Assembly (NCBI GenBank): GCA_001898995.1
Contig: MKVZ01000004.1
Location: 29,072 to 93,071 of the forward strand
Reading direction: 5' to 3'
DNA from: Rhizobiales bacterium 63-22
GTDB taxonomy: Bacteria; Pseudomonadota; Alphaproteobacteria; Rhizobiales; Rhizobiaceae
Length of the DNA stretch: 64,000 nucleotides
Shown here: piece by piece, positions 33,789 through 41,873 of the stretch
Layout: the number at the start of each line of letters is the position of its first letter
Numbering within the stretch: the first letter of the stretch is position 1
Made by a program: the position numbers and the translations under genes
Notes under the pieces: generated by a model
Told to the model about the DNA's origin: nothing
What the model saw: the letters and a program-made list of their open reading frames with translations, nothing else
The model's database searches: none

Positions 33789-33827
33789 AAACCGGCCGGA
33801 CCGCGGCAGTCGCGGTCCGGCCGGTTT
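33789..33827 (-). terminator. Rho-independent terminator of mucR
   Basis: A 17-bp GC-rich stem (AAACCGGCCGGACCGCG / CGCGGTCCGGCCGGTTT, loop GCAGT). On the minus strand it is followed by a run of T residues, the classical terminator form, 33 bp downstream of the mucR stop. Confidence 0.92.
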
Positions 33828-33860
33828 CCATGAATGTCCGTTCCCGGGCGCGACGCCGGA

Positions 33861-34289
33861 TCAGGCCTCTTTCGGCTTGCGGCCGAGGCCCATCTTCTTC
33901 GCCAGATGCGAGCGGGCGGCGGCATAGTTCGGCGCCACCATCGGATAGCTCGGATCGAGATCCCACTTCTCGCGGTATTGTTCCGGCGTCATGTTGTAGT
34001 GGGTCATCAGGTGGCGCTTGAGCGACTTGAACTTCTTCCCGTCCTCGAGGCAGATGATGTAGTCGTCGTGCACCGACTTCTTCGGGCTGATGGCCGGCTT
34101 GGGCTTCTCGACGACGACCGGCGCTTCTTCCCGCTCCACATGGCGCTTGAACGCGGCGTGAACCTCGGCGATGAGCTGCGGCAGGTCGCCGGCGCGAATC
34201 GAATTGTTGCCGACATAGGCCGCAACCACATCCGCCGTCAGCCCCAGCAGCAGTTCCGCGCTTTCGTCATGCGTGTCCAGAGTTTCCAT
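33861..34289 (-). CDS. mucR: Zinc-finger transcription regulator of the MucR/Ros family
   Basis: A 142-residue regulator, family-typical in length. The zinc finger is formed by Cys80, Asp83, His93 and His97 within IICLEDGKKFKSLKRHLMTHYNMTPEQYREKW; the Cys80-Asp83 pair in place of two cysteines is usual for some MucR proteins. The N-terminal oligomerisation region (VVAAYVGNNSIRAGDLPQLI) is also present. MucR proteins act as H-NS-like silencers at AT-rich sites and regulate exopolysaccharide, motility and virulence genes, and often their own promoter. Confidence 0.95.
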   Translation of the reverse strand: METLDTHDESAELLLGLTADVVAAYVGNNSIRAGDLPQLIAEVHAAFKRHVEREEAPVVVEKPKPAISPKKSVHDDYIICLEDGKKFKSLKRHLMTHYNMTPEQYREKWDLDPSYPMVAPNYAAARSHLAKKMGLGRKPKEA

Positions 34290-34939
34290 CAGCTTTCCTT
34301 CATATACTTTATGACGTCCGTTGCTTCCGGCGTCCGTTTCTTTCCGGCCACCGCGCGTCCATTCCGGCGCATCGGCGGCAGCTCTTTCCCTCGGCTCTTT
34401 CGGCCCCCGAACCCTTTCGGGTATCGAATTTTCCCGAAATAATTCCCGTATTCCGGTCCGATGTTCCGGACTCGTCCGGCGTCATCCGCGAAAACGAATA
34501 GCGGCAGATGATGCCATTCGCAATAGAATTGTCAAACCACATTACATTAATAACAGCATATTATTCTTCATCACTTAAATACAAAGGATACAAAGCCGCT
34601 TTCCCGACCCCGTTCAGACTTCCCGCAGTCATAACGCTTTCACCGCGAACCGTTCCGTTTATTGACTCTACAGAAAACAGCGCAGTCTTTCAGAAGGCTC
34701 CCATTAATTTGCGGGGACCGGCGCAGCAATCGTTTTTCATGCCAATTCATGAATTATGCCAGTCAATTCAAATACAATTTACCGCTTTCAGCGTTGGCGC
34801 GTGAATCGGGCTTCAAAATGGCGGCCATCAAATATATTTCAGACGGATCAACTCGATTTCCCCGAACGGGGAAACTATATATGCCTGCCCGGCCTACCCG
34901 CGCAATCGCGACAGTCTAACCATATTCGATGGATTTCAT
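34290..34939. other. 650-bp AT-rich intergenic region between mucR and ptrB
   Basis: No credible gene is visible; open frames here lack ribosome-binding sites and family resemblance. The region is clearly AT-rich compared with its flanks, contains long A/T tracts such as TTAATAACAGCATATTATTC, and sits directly upstream of mucR. It probably carries the mucR promoter and possible MucR self-binding sites, and the ptrB promoter. I cannot locate individual boxes. Confidence 0.55.
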
Positions 34940-37033
34940 ATGACCCAGACCATTTCCCTTCCCCGCCCGCCCCATGCGCAGAAGCATCCGCGAAACGACA
35001 CGCACCACGGGATCACGCGCAGCGACGATTACGCATGGCTGCGCGCGGACAACTGGCAGGAGGTCTTCCGCGACCCCTCCACGCTCGCACCGGAAATCCG
35101 TGCCCATCTCGAAGCCGAGAACGCCTATCAGGCCGCGATGATGCAGGACACGCAAGGCCTGCAAAAGGCGCTTTTCGCCGAAATGCGCGGGCGCATCAAG
35201 GAGGACGATTCGTCCGTCCCGGCCAAGGATGGGCCCTATGCCTACGGCGTCTCCTACCGCACCGGCGGCGAACAACCGTATTTCATCCGCACCCCGCGCG
35301 ACGGCGGGCCGGAAACCATCATGCTCGACGGCGACAAAGAGGGCGCGGGCAAACCCTATTTCCGCCTTGCCTCCGCCGATCATTCGCCCGATCACAAATT
35401 GCTGATCTGGGGCTATGACGACAAGGGATCCGAGTTTTACGAACTCAAGGTGCGCGATCTCGCGCGCATGGAAGACCTCGCCGATATCGTCACCGACTCC
35501 AGCGGAGACGGCGCATGGGACGCGAAAAGCGATGGTTTCTTCTATACGCGGCTCGACGGGAATCACCGCCCGTCGAAAGTCTTTTATCACCGCATCGGCA
35601 CGAAGCAGTCGGAGGACCGGCTGATATTCGAGGAGGAGGATGCGGGCTTCTTCGTCGGCGTCTCCAGCTCTTCGCTCGACGATTACATCTTCATCGACAT
35701 TCACGATCACGAGACGTCCGAATGCTGGCTGCTGCCCGCCGCCGACCCGGCGGCCAAGCCGCGGCTGGTCATGGCGCGCCAGCCCGGTACCGAATACGAT
35801 CTCGTGCCCGGCGGCGACGTGTTCTATATCCTCACCAATTCCGGCGGCGCCAAGGATTTCAGGATATGCGAGGCGCCCGTCAGCGCGCCGCAGCCCGAGA
35901 ACTGGGTGGAGGTGGTGGCGGAAATGCCGGGCCGGCTGATCCTGTCGCACGCCGCCTACAGGCATCATCTCGTATGGATGGAACGCGACAACGGCCTGCC
36001 GCGCATCGTGATCCGCGACCGCGAGACCGGCGAGGAGCACGCCATCGCCTTCGACGAGGAAGCCTATTCGCTGGGCTTCCACGGCAGCGCGGAATACGAC
36101 ACGGACACGATCCGCTTCGCCTATTCCTCGATGACGACGCCGGAGCAGCTTTTCGACTACAACATGCGCACGCGCGAGCGCAGGCTCCTGAAAACGCAGG
36201 AAGTGCCTTCCGGCCACGATCCGCGCGACTATGTCACGCGCCGCGTCTTCGCGCCCGCCCCCGACGGCGAAATGGTGCCGGTATCGCTGCTCTACCACAA
36301 GGATACGAAGCTCGACGGCTCGGCCCCCTGCCTGCTCTACGGCTACGGTTCCTACGGCATCACCATTCCGGCCAGCTTCGGCATCACGCGCCTGTCGCTG
36401 GTGGATCGCGGCTTCGTCTTTGCCATCGCCCATATACGCGGCGGCAAGGACAAGGGCTTCGCATGGTACGAGGACGGCAAGCGCGACAGGAAGACCAACA
36501 CCTTCACCGATTTCATCGCCGTTGCGCGGCATCTGGTGCGCGAGGGCTACACCAGCCATGACCGCATCGTCGCCGAGGGCGGCTCGGCCGGCGGCATGCT
36601 GATGGGCGCGGTGGCCAACATGGCGCCGGAAGCCTTCGGCGGCATCATCGCGCAGGTGCCCTTCGTGGACGTGCTCAACACCATGCTGGACGACACGCTG
36701 CCGCTCACTCCGCCCGAGTGGCCGGAATGGGGCAACCCGATCGCCTCGGAAGCCGATTACCGCACCATTGCGTCCTATTCGCCCTATGACAATGTGAAGC
36801 GACAGGCCTATCCGCCCATCCTTGCCGTGACGGGCCTCACCGATCCGCGCGTCACCTATTGGGAACCGGCCAAGTGGGTCGCGAAGCTGCGCGAGATGAA
36901 GACCGACGACCATCCCGTGCTGCTGCGCGTCAATATGGATGCCGGCCATGCCGGCGCCTCGGGCCGCTTCTCCCAACTGGAGGAAGTGGCGGAGGTCTAT
37001 GCCTTCGCGCTCAAGATCACCGGCAAGGCGTGA
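34940..37033 (+). CDS. ptrB: Oligopeptidase B (S9A serine peptidase)
   Basis: A 697-residue prolyl-oligopeptidase-family enzyme that cleaves short peptides after basic residues. An N-terminal beta-propeller (about 65-400) precedes an alpha/beta-hydrolase domain. The triad is visible: Ser549 (EGGSAGGML), Asp635 (LTDPRVTYWEP) and His670 (DAGHAGASGR). The cluster of acidic residues in the propeller is typical of basic-specificity enzymes, although this was not tested. No signal peptide is seen, so it is cytoplasmic. Confidence 0.93.
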   Translation: MTQTISLPRPPHAQKHPRNDTHHGITRSDDYAWLRADNWQEVFRDPSTLAPEIRAHLEAENAYQAAMMQDTQGLQKALFAEMRGRIKEDDSSVPAKDGPYAYGVSYRTGGEQPYFIRTPRDGGPETIMLDGDKEGAGKPYFRLASADHSPDHKLLIWGYDDKGSEFYELKVRDLARMEDLADIVTDSSGDGAWDAKSDGFFYTRLDGNHRPSKVFYHRIGTKQSEDRLIFEEEDAGFFVGVSSSSLDDYIFIDIHDHETSECWLLPAADPAAKPRLVMARQPGTEYDLVPGGDVFYILTNSGGAKDFRICEAPVSAPQPENWVEVVAEMPGRLILSHAAYRHHLVWMERDNGLPRIVIRDRETGEEHAIAFDEEAYSLGFHGSAEYDTDTIRFAYSSMTTPEQLFDYNMRTRERRLLKTQEVPSGHDPRDYVTRRVFAPAPDGEMVPVSLLYHKDTKLDGSAPCLLYGYGSYGITIPASFGITRLSLVDRGFVFAIAHIRGGKDKGFAWYEDGKRDRKTNTFTDFIAVARHLVREGYTSHDRIVAEGGSAGGMLMGAVANMAPEAFGGIIAQVPFVDVLNTMLDDTLPLTPPEWPEWGNPIASEADYRTIASYSPYDNVKRQAYPPILAVTGLTDPRVTYWEPAKWVAKLREMKTDDHPVLLRVNMDAGHAGASGRFSQLEEVAEVYAFALKITGKA

Positions 37034-37034
37034 A

Positions 37035-37096
37035 GATCTATCTTTTTGTTTGAACATCGGACCGAAAACCGGTTCCCGTTTTTCGGTCCGATGCTC
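37035..37096. repeat. Half copy of family B palindromic element
   Basis: Only the right hairpin is present (GAACATCGGACCGAAAACCGG ... TTTTTCGGTCCGATGCTC). The left hairpin of the full-length copies is missing. It lies just after the ptrB stop codon. Confidence 0.88.
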
Positions 37097-37213
37097 CGGG
37101 CGGCATGGCTTTGAATCCGGGATTCGTTCGGAATCTTGCTCCAAAGCGATACGAATTTCGGATTCGCCGCCCTATATGATCATATGCTGAATTCACCGCG
37201 TGGAGGTGGTGTC

Positions 37214-37528
37214 GTGAAAATTGGGATCGCGGCAATTCTGACCGGGCTGGCGCTGGCTGTTCCGGCCGTGACGCCGGCGCAGGCATGGGTGCGCAAGGAT
37301 GTGAGCGAATATGCCGGCAGACGGTGCAGCGCGCCGCCGCGCGGTTCGGGCATCATTTTCGGCCAGTTCAGCGGCCACAGCTATTCGTCCTTCGACGACG
37401 GGATAGATGCCGTCGACCGGGTGCGTTGCTTCACCAGCATGTCGGAGTGCAAGGGCTGGCTCTATACGATGCAGAGCAAATATTCCGATGCGGGCGTTCC
37501 GACCATCGTGCAGTGCACGAAACGGTAG
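37214..37528 (+). CDS. Small exported cysteine-containing protein
   Basis: A GTG at 37214 follows the ribosome-binding site GGAGG (37202-37206) and gives 104 residues with a Sec signal peptide ending AVTPAQA. The mature about 80-residue part has four cysteines (RRCSAPP, VRCFTSMSECKGWLY, VQCTKR), likely two disulfides. The family is not recognised. An ATG at 37184 would add 10 residues before the signal. It stands alone downstream of ptrB. Confidence 0.7.
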   Translation: MKIGIAAILTGLALAVPAVTPAQAWVRKDVSEYAGRRCSAPPRGSGIIFGQFSGHSYSSFDDGIDAVDRVRCFTSMSECKGWLYTMQSKYSDAGVPTIVQCTKR

Positions 37529-37600
37529 CACGGCCCGCCGAAACCGTTGGAACCGCACGCTTCCCGCGGATGCCTGCCCTGTCCCCCACACCGCAAGGAG

Positions 37601-38542
37601 CTACCGCGCCGCGGGATAGCCGTTCGGATGCGGCGGGACCGCCTTGAGATAGGCGGCGATGGCGGCACGGTCGGCGTCGGTCAGATGCGCCATATTTGTG
37701 ACCACGTCGGCCATCTGCCCGCCGAGCGAATCGTAATCGGGCGTGAAGCCGCTTTGCAGCGCATAGGCGATATCCTTCTCGCTCCAGTCGCCGATACCGC
37801 CCTCGCCCGTGGTGATGTTGGGCACGATGCCCCTTTTTCCGTCGCGGCCCGTCTCCGGCGACAGCGCGCCGGCCAGCCAGCGGCTTTTGTCCAGCCCGCC
37901 GATCGCGTTGCGCGGCGTATGGCACTCGCCGCAATGGCCGAGCGCCTCGACCAGATATTGGCCACGCCGCACCTGTTCCGAAGCGCCCGGCAGTTCGACC
38001 GCCGGCTTGCCCGTGAGATAAAGGCGCTTCCACAGGCCGAGGCCGCGCCGGATATCGAACGGAAAACCGATCCGGTGCGGCGGCGGAACGTGGGCGGAGG
38101 GCGGCAGCGTCCTGATATAGGCGAAGAGATCGGCCACGTCCTGCGGCTTCATATGCGTATAGGACGTATAGGGAAAGGCCGGATAGAGATGCTCGCCGTT
38201 GCGGCCCACGCCCCTGAGCAGGGCATTGGCGAAATCGGCGAGCGTCCAGCCGCCGATGCCCTGCGGCGACGGCGAGATATTCGGCACGACGAAGGTGCCG
38301 AAATCCGAAGCCAGTTCATAGCCGCCCGACAGCACCTTGCGCGCCTCGCCCGTGGCGCCCGGCGCGGCGTGGCAGGAGGCGCAGCCGGCGGCCCAGAACA
38401 CCTGTTCGCCCTTCACCGGATCGCCGGGCCGCAGGGAAGCCAGCACGGTATCGTCCAGCTTTTGCGGTGCGGTCAGAATCCAGAAGGCGGCAGCGCCGAT
38501 CAAAAGCACCACGACCACGCCATAGGCCAGCTTGCGGACCAT
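37601..38542 (-). CDS. Membrane-anchored diheme c-type cytochrome
   Basis: A 313-residue protein with an N-terminal membrane helix (VVVVLLIGAAAFWIL) and two cytochrome c domains, each with a heme motif: CASCH (about residues 54-58) and CGECH (about 204-208), with distal Met/His ligands plausible. It resembles the cytochrome c subunits of membrane dehydrogenases. The ATG at 38542 was used. A repeat and the cytochrome c' gene lie upstream on the same strand. Confidence 0.88.
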   Translation of the reverse strand: MVRKLAYGVVVVLLIGAAAFWILTAPQKLDDTVLASLRPGDPVKGEQVFWAAGCASCHAAPGATGEARKVLSGGYELASDFGTFVVPNISPSPQGIGGWTLADFANALLRGVGRNGEHLYPAFPYTSYTHMKPQDVADLFAYIRTLPPSAHVPPPHRIGFPFDIRRGLGLWKRLYLTGKPAVELPGASEQVRRGQYLVEALGHCGECHTPRNAIGGLDKSRWLAGALSPETGRDGKRGIVPNITTGEGGIGDWSEKDIAYALQSGFTPDYDSLGGQMADVVTNMAHLTDADRAAIAAYLKAVPPHPNGYPAAR

Positions 38543-38563
38543 CCTGTCCCTTTCGCTGCCGGA

Positions 38564-38597
38564 GCATCTCCGGCAAAAGCGCTACGCCCGGAAATGC
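38564..38597. repeat. Small palindromic element upstream of the diheme cytochrome
   Basis: GCATCTCCGG and CCGGAAATGC form an imperfect inverted repeat around CAAAAGCGCTACG. The arm ends resemble the GCATTTCC/GGAAATGC arms of the element at 13208-13251. Confidence 0.6.
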
Positions 38598-38669
38598 TTA
38601 AAAACAAAGAAATCAAGCGGCCAACGGCTTTGCAAAAACCGGAACCGCTCCGGGCCGGATTGCGCCGGT

Positions 38670-39110
38670 TCAGTTCCTCTTCAGGCGGAAATCCTGATGA
38701 CAGGCGCCGCAATTGGACGCGACTTGCCGGAAGACCGGCTTCAGCGCGTCGAGGCTCTGCGGCTTCGCCGCTACCGCCGCAGCGGCATCACTGCGCAGCT
38801 TGTCGATATGCTTGACGAATTCGTCCTTGTCCTGCCAGATTTTCGGCGAAGCGGCGGTCTTGCCCTTGTCGGAACCCGCAGGGAACAGCGTATCGAAATC
38901 CAGCTTCTTCGCACCCGTGTCGATCGTTTCCAGCGCGGCCAGAACCGCCGCCGCGTCGAACGGTTTGTCGCCCTTGATCATGGGCGCGATCGTCCCGACC
39001 GAGTGCCCGAAACTTTTCATGATGGCCTGACGATCGGCGATGGCGTCGGCATGGGCCACACCCGCCGTCAGGATCGCAGCCGCACCGAGGGACAGAAAAA
39101 ACAGGCGCAT
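38670..39110 (-). CDS. Cytochrome c' (class II cytochrome c)
   Basis: A 146-residue periplasmic protein with a Sec signal (LFFLSLGAAAILTAGVAHA, cut near residue 21), a mostly helical four-helix-bundle body and a C-terminal heme motif CGACH (NCGACHQDFRLKRN). This is the cytochrome c' pattern. Members bind NO/CO, and may protect against nitrosative stress. It is about 130 bp upstream of the diheme cytochrome on the same strand. Confidence 0.92.
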   Translation of the reverse strand: MRLFFLSLGAAAILTAGVAHADAIADRQAIMKSFGHSVGTIAPMIKGDKPFDAAAVLAALETIDTGAKKLDFDTLFPAGSDKGKTAASPKIWQDKDEFVKHIDKLRSDAAAAVAAKPQSLDALKPVFRQVASNCGACHQDFRLKRN

Positions 39111-39297
39111 GGGCTCCTCCGTTTTGAAAGTCGAAACCGCTCTTCCTCCACTGAACTATCCGCCACAACGCGCAATATTGCAATATTGCCACCGGCCTGC
39201 CCGATATCTACACCCGCACCAGCGTGAATTCTTGCGATTGCCCATCGACAACTCACAGGAGAGTGAAAAACATGAGTGAAATACTATTGTTAAACAA

Positions 39298-39319
39298 AAG
39301 CCCCGGCGGGCCGGGGCTT
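39298..39319 (-). terminator. Terminator of the superoxide dismutase gene
   Basis: AAGCCCCGGC and GCCGGGGCTT form a 10-bp GC-rich stem with loop GG. On the minus strand it is followed by TTTTGTTTAAC, a T-rich tail, about 27 bp after the sod stop. Confidence 0.88.
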
Positions 39320-39345
39320 CGTCGTTTCATGACAATCGATGTGGC

Positions 39346-39942
39346 TTACGCCTTTTCGTAAAGCTCCAGCACGTAATCCCAGTTGATGAGATTGTCGACG
39401 AAGGCTTCGAGATATTTCGGGCGCAGGTTGCGGTAATCGACATAGTAGGAATGTTCCCACACGTCCACGCCGAGGATCGGCTTGCCGCCATGCACCAGCG
39501 GGTTCTCGCCGTTCGGCGTCTTGGAAATCTCCAGCTTGCCGTCCTTCACCGACACCCAGGCCCAGCCGGAACCGAACTGGCCGACGCCGGCGGCGATGAA
39601 ATCGGTGCGGAACTTGTCGTAGCCGCCGAGATCGGAATCGATCGCCTTTTCCAGCTTGCCGGGCAGCTTTTTGCCGCCGCCGCCCTTCTTCATCCACTTC
39701 CAGAACTGGATGTGGTTATAGTGCTGGCCGGCATTGTTGAAGAGGCCCGGATTCTTGCCGAAGCTTTCCTTGACGATATCCTCAAGGCTCTTGCCTTCGA
39801 GGCCGGAACCTTCCAGCAGCTTGTTGCCGTTGGTGACGTAGGCCTGATGATGCTTGTCATGATGCAGCTCAAGCGTCTCGCGCGACATGAACGGCGCCAG
39901 CGCATCATAATCATAAGGAAGGGCGGGCAGTTCGAAAGCCAT
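39346..39942 (-). CDS. sodB: Fe/Mn superoxide dismutase
   Basis: A 198-residue superoxide dismutase that converts superoxide to hydrogen peroxide and oxygen. The metal ligands appear at the family positions: His27 (LELHHDKHHQAYV), His in QHYNHIQFW, and Asp and His in LGVDVWEHSYYVDY. The iron-type sequence pattern (QFGSGWAWVSV) suggests FeSOD, but metal choice is not proven. The ribosome-binding site AGGAGAG precedes the ATG. Confidence 0.95.
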   Translation of the reverse strand: MAFELPALPYDYDALAPFMSRETLELHHDKHHQAYVTNGNKLLEGSGLEGKSLEDIVKESFGKNPGLFNNAGQHYNHIQFWKWMKKGGGGKKLPGKLEKAIDSDLGGYDKFRTDFIAAGVGQFGSGWAWVSVKDGKLEISKTPNGENPLVHGGKPILGVDVWEHSYYVDYRNLRPKYLEAFVDNLINWDYVLELYEKA

Positions 39943-40183
39943 TGGAACTCTCCTCTTTATCTTTCAGCTTGCAGCGGGCAGGCCCACGAATAGCGCCATG
40001 AGCGCGCCCGAAACTTTTCCACCCGATCTACATAGGCCGCAACCGCATGGGCGGCAATGCGTTAGCGGGCAATTTCACGTCAACTTCATGAAATAATATT
40101 GTATTTACGATAGGCCGCGAAGGCGAATTACCGTATGATTCTAGATGAGGTCATTTTCGCGCGCGCTACCGGTAGAAAAAAGC

Positions 40184-40852
40184 ATGGCGTCCTACAATTC
40201 CTATGTCTTCGATGCCTACGGCACGGTGTTCGACGTCCATTCGGCGGTGCGGCGTCACGCGGACAAAGCCGGCCCGGACGGCCGGGCCTTGTCCGAACTC
40301 TGGCGCGCCAAGCAGCTTGAATATTCATGGGTATCGAGCCTGATGGGCACCTATCGCGACTTCCGCGCGCTCACCGAGGATGCGCTCGATTTCGCGCTGG
40401 CGCGCTACCCTTCCGTCGATCCCGCGCTGCGCACCGATCTCATGGACGCCTACTGGCATCTGGATTGCTACGAGGAGGTGCCGCCGGCGCTGAAAAACCT
40501 GAAGGACAGGGGCGCGCGGCTCGCCATCCTCTCCAACGGCTCGCCCGCCATGCTGGAATCGGCGGTGAAATCCGCCGCGCTCGACGTGCTTCTGGACGAT
40601 GTGATCTCGGCGGACGCCGCGCAAAGATACAAGACCGCGCCGCAGGTCTACGAGCTGGTGACGCTGCAATGGCGCATCTATCCCGATGCCGTCTCCTTCC
40701 AGTCCTCCAACCGCTGGGACGTGGCGGGGGCGGTGCGATTCGGCATGCGCGGGGTGTGGATCAACCGTACCGGCCAGCCGGACGAGTACCGGCAATTCCC
40801 GCCCGCGCTCATCCTGCCCAGCCTGCATCTGCTCGATCGGGACAATCACTGA
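40184..40852 (+). CDS. Haloacid dehalogenase, type II
   Basis: A 222-residue HAD hydrolase. Visible motifs are catalytic Asp10 (VFDAYGTVFD), the motif II Ser in LSNGSP, a Lys in QRYKTAPQVYEL, and the final FQSSNRWDVAGAVRFGMRGVWINR, characteristic of type II haloacid dehalogenases. Such enzymes hydrolyse 2-haloacids to 2-hydroxyacids, although many members act on other substrates. The ATG at 40184 was taken over upstream frame extension. Confidence 0.9.
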   Translation: MASYNSYVFDAYGTVFDVHSAVRRHADKAGPDGRALSELWRAKQLEYSWVSSLMGTYRDFRALTEDALDFALARYPSVDPALRTDLMDAYWHLDCYEEVPPALKNLKDRGARLAILSNGSPAMLESAVKSAALDVLLDDVISADAAQRYKTAPQVYELVTLQWRIYPDAVSFQSSNRWDVAGAVRFGMRGVWINRTGQPDEYRQFPPALILPSLHLLDRDNH

Positions 40853-41108
40853 AAGTTGATGCCGGCATCCCCGGCAGAACACCCCTGCCATGGCGAAAAC
40901 CGTGTCGCCCCTGCAACACAGGGCCCTCCGCCATATTGAAACCACATTGATACCGGCTCGCTGCCACATTTGCCGGGTGTTTTCGCTGCGAACGATCCCC
41001 GCTGCGGCAGTCAAGGTCGGGCCAAGATCAGGCCATGATCGGCCGGTCGCAGTTTGTTAACCTTGATTGTAGTAACCATAAGTCCCCCATCACTAGTCTG
41101 GTTTTCAT

Positions 41109-41822
41109 ATGCAAACGACCCTTACCCGCCGTTCCTTCCTGACGGTACTGACAGCAAGCGCGGCAGCCGGCCTCGCCGGCTGTGCCCAGTTCGGACAGCC
41201 TGTCCCGGTCATAGACGTTGACGCCAACGGCAACCCGATCAACAAGCAGGGCGGCGTCACCACCGCCAATTATGGAAGCTGGGCGGAAATGTACGGCCCG
41301 CTGGAGGATGGAGGCTTCCAGCTTCCGGCCATCCCGATCGACAGGATGGACAAGCGCTTCCTGCGCCAGGTGGTGCAGGACCCGACCGGCGAAATGCCGG
41401 GAACCATCGTGGTGGATACCGCCAACCGCTTCCTCTATCTTGTTATGGCCAACGGACAGGCCATGCGCTACGGCGTGGGCATCGGCAAGGCGGGCTTTTC
41501 ATGGTCGGGCCGCGCCGTCATCCAGTACAAGAAGATGTGGCCGACCTGGACGCCGCCGAACGAGATGATCGCCCGCCAGCCGGAACTGGCCAAGTACAGC
41601 GCCGCCAATGGCGGCATGCCGCCGGGCCTGATGAACCCGCTCGGCGCACGCGCCATGTATCTGTTCCAGAACGGCAAGGACACGCTGTACCGCCTGCACG
41701 GCAGCCCGGAATGGTGGTCTATCGGCAAGGCCGTTTCGTCGGGCTGCGTACGCCTGATGAATCAGGACATCATCGACCTCTACAACCGCGTGCCCGTGAA
41801 GACGCCGGTACTCGTGACGTAA
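41109..41822 (+). CDS. L,D-transpeptidase (YkuD domain)
   Basis: A 237-residue envelope protein. The N-terminus has RRSF followed by a hydrophobic stretch and lipobox-like LAGC (Cys25), so it may be Tat-routed and lipid-anchored. The YkuD domain covers about 85-235, with active Cys213 in the motif SSGCVRLMNQD and His near HGSPEWW. It forms 3-3 peptidoglycan crosslinks or attaches proteins to peptidoglycan. It stands alone and converges with the HerA-like gene over a shared terminator. Confidence 0.93.
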   Translation: MQTTLTRRSFLTVLTASAAAGLAGCAQFGQPVPVIDVDANGNPINKQGGVTTANYGSWAEMYGPLEDGGFQLPAIPIDRMDKRFLRQVVQDPTGEMPGTIVVDTANRFLYLVMANGQAMRYGVGIGKAGFSWSGRAVIQYKKMWPTWTPPNEMIARQPELAKYSAANGGMPPGLMNPLGARAMYLFQNGKDTLYRLHGSPEWWSIGKAVSSGCVRLMNQDIIDLYNRVPVKTPVLVT

Positions 41823-41826
41823 TCAA

Positions 41827-41865
41827 GGCGGCAGGGCAGCGGAAGAATATTCCTGCCCTGCCGCC
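41827..41865. terminator. Bidirectional terminator between the L,D-transpeptidase and HerA-like genes
   Basis: GGCGGCAGGGCAG (41827-41839) and CTGCCCTGCCGCC (41853-41865) are perfect complements around a 13-base loop containing GAATATTC. It serves two convergent genes; no T-run is obvious. Confidence 0.75.
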
Positions 41866-41873
41866 CTGCCGAC

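Noticed and set aside
34508..34804. 98-codon open frame in the AT-rich mucR-ptrB gap
   Set aside because: No ribosome-binding site, no family resemblance, and AT-rich DNA yields such frames by chance.
34916..37144. 742-codon minus-strand open frame opposite ptrB
   Set aside because: Shadow frame; the catalytic triad and propeller are on the plus strand.
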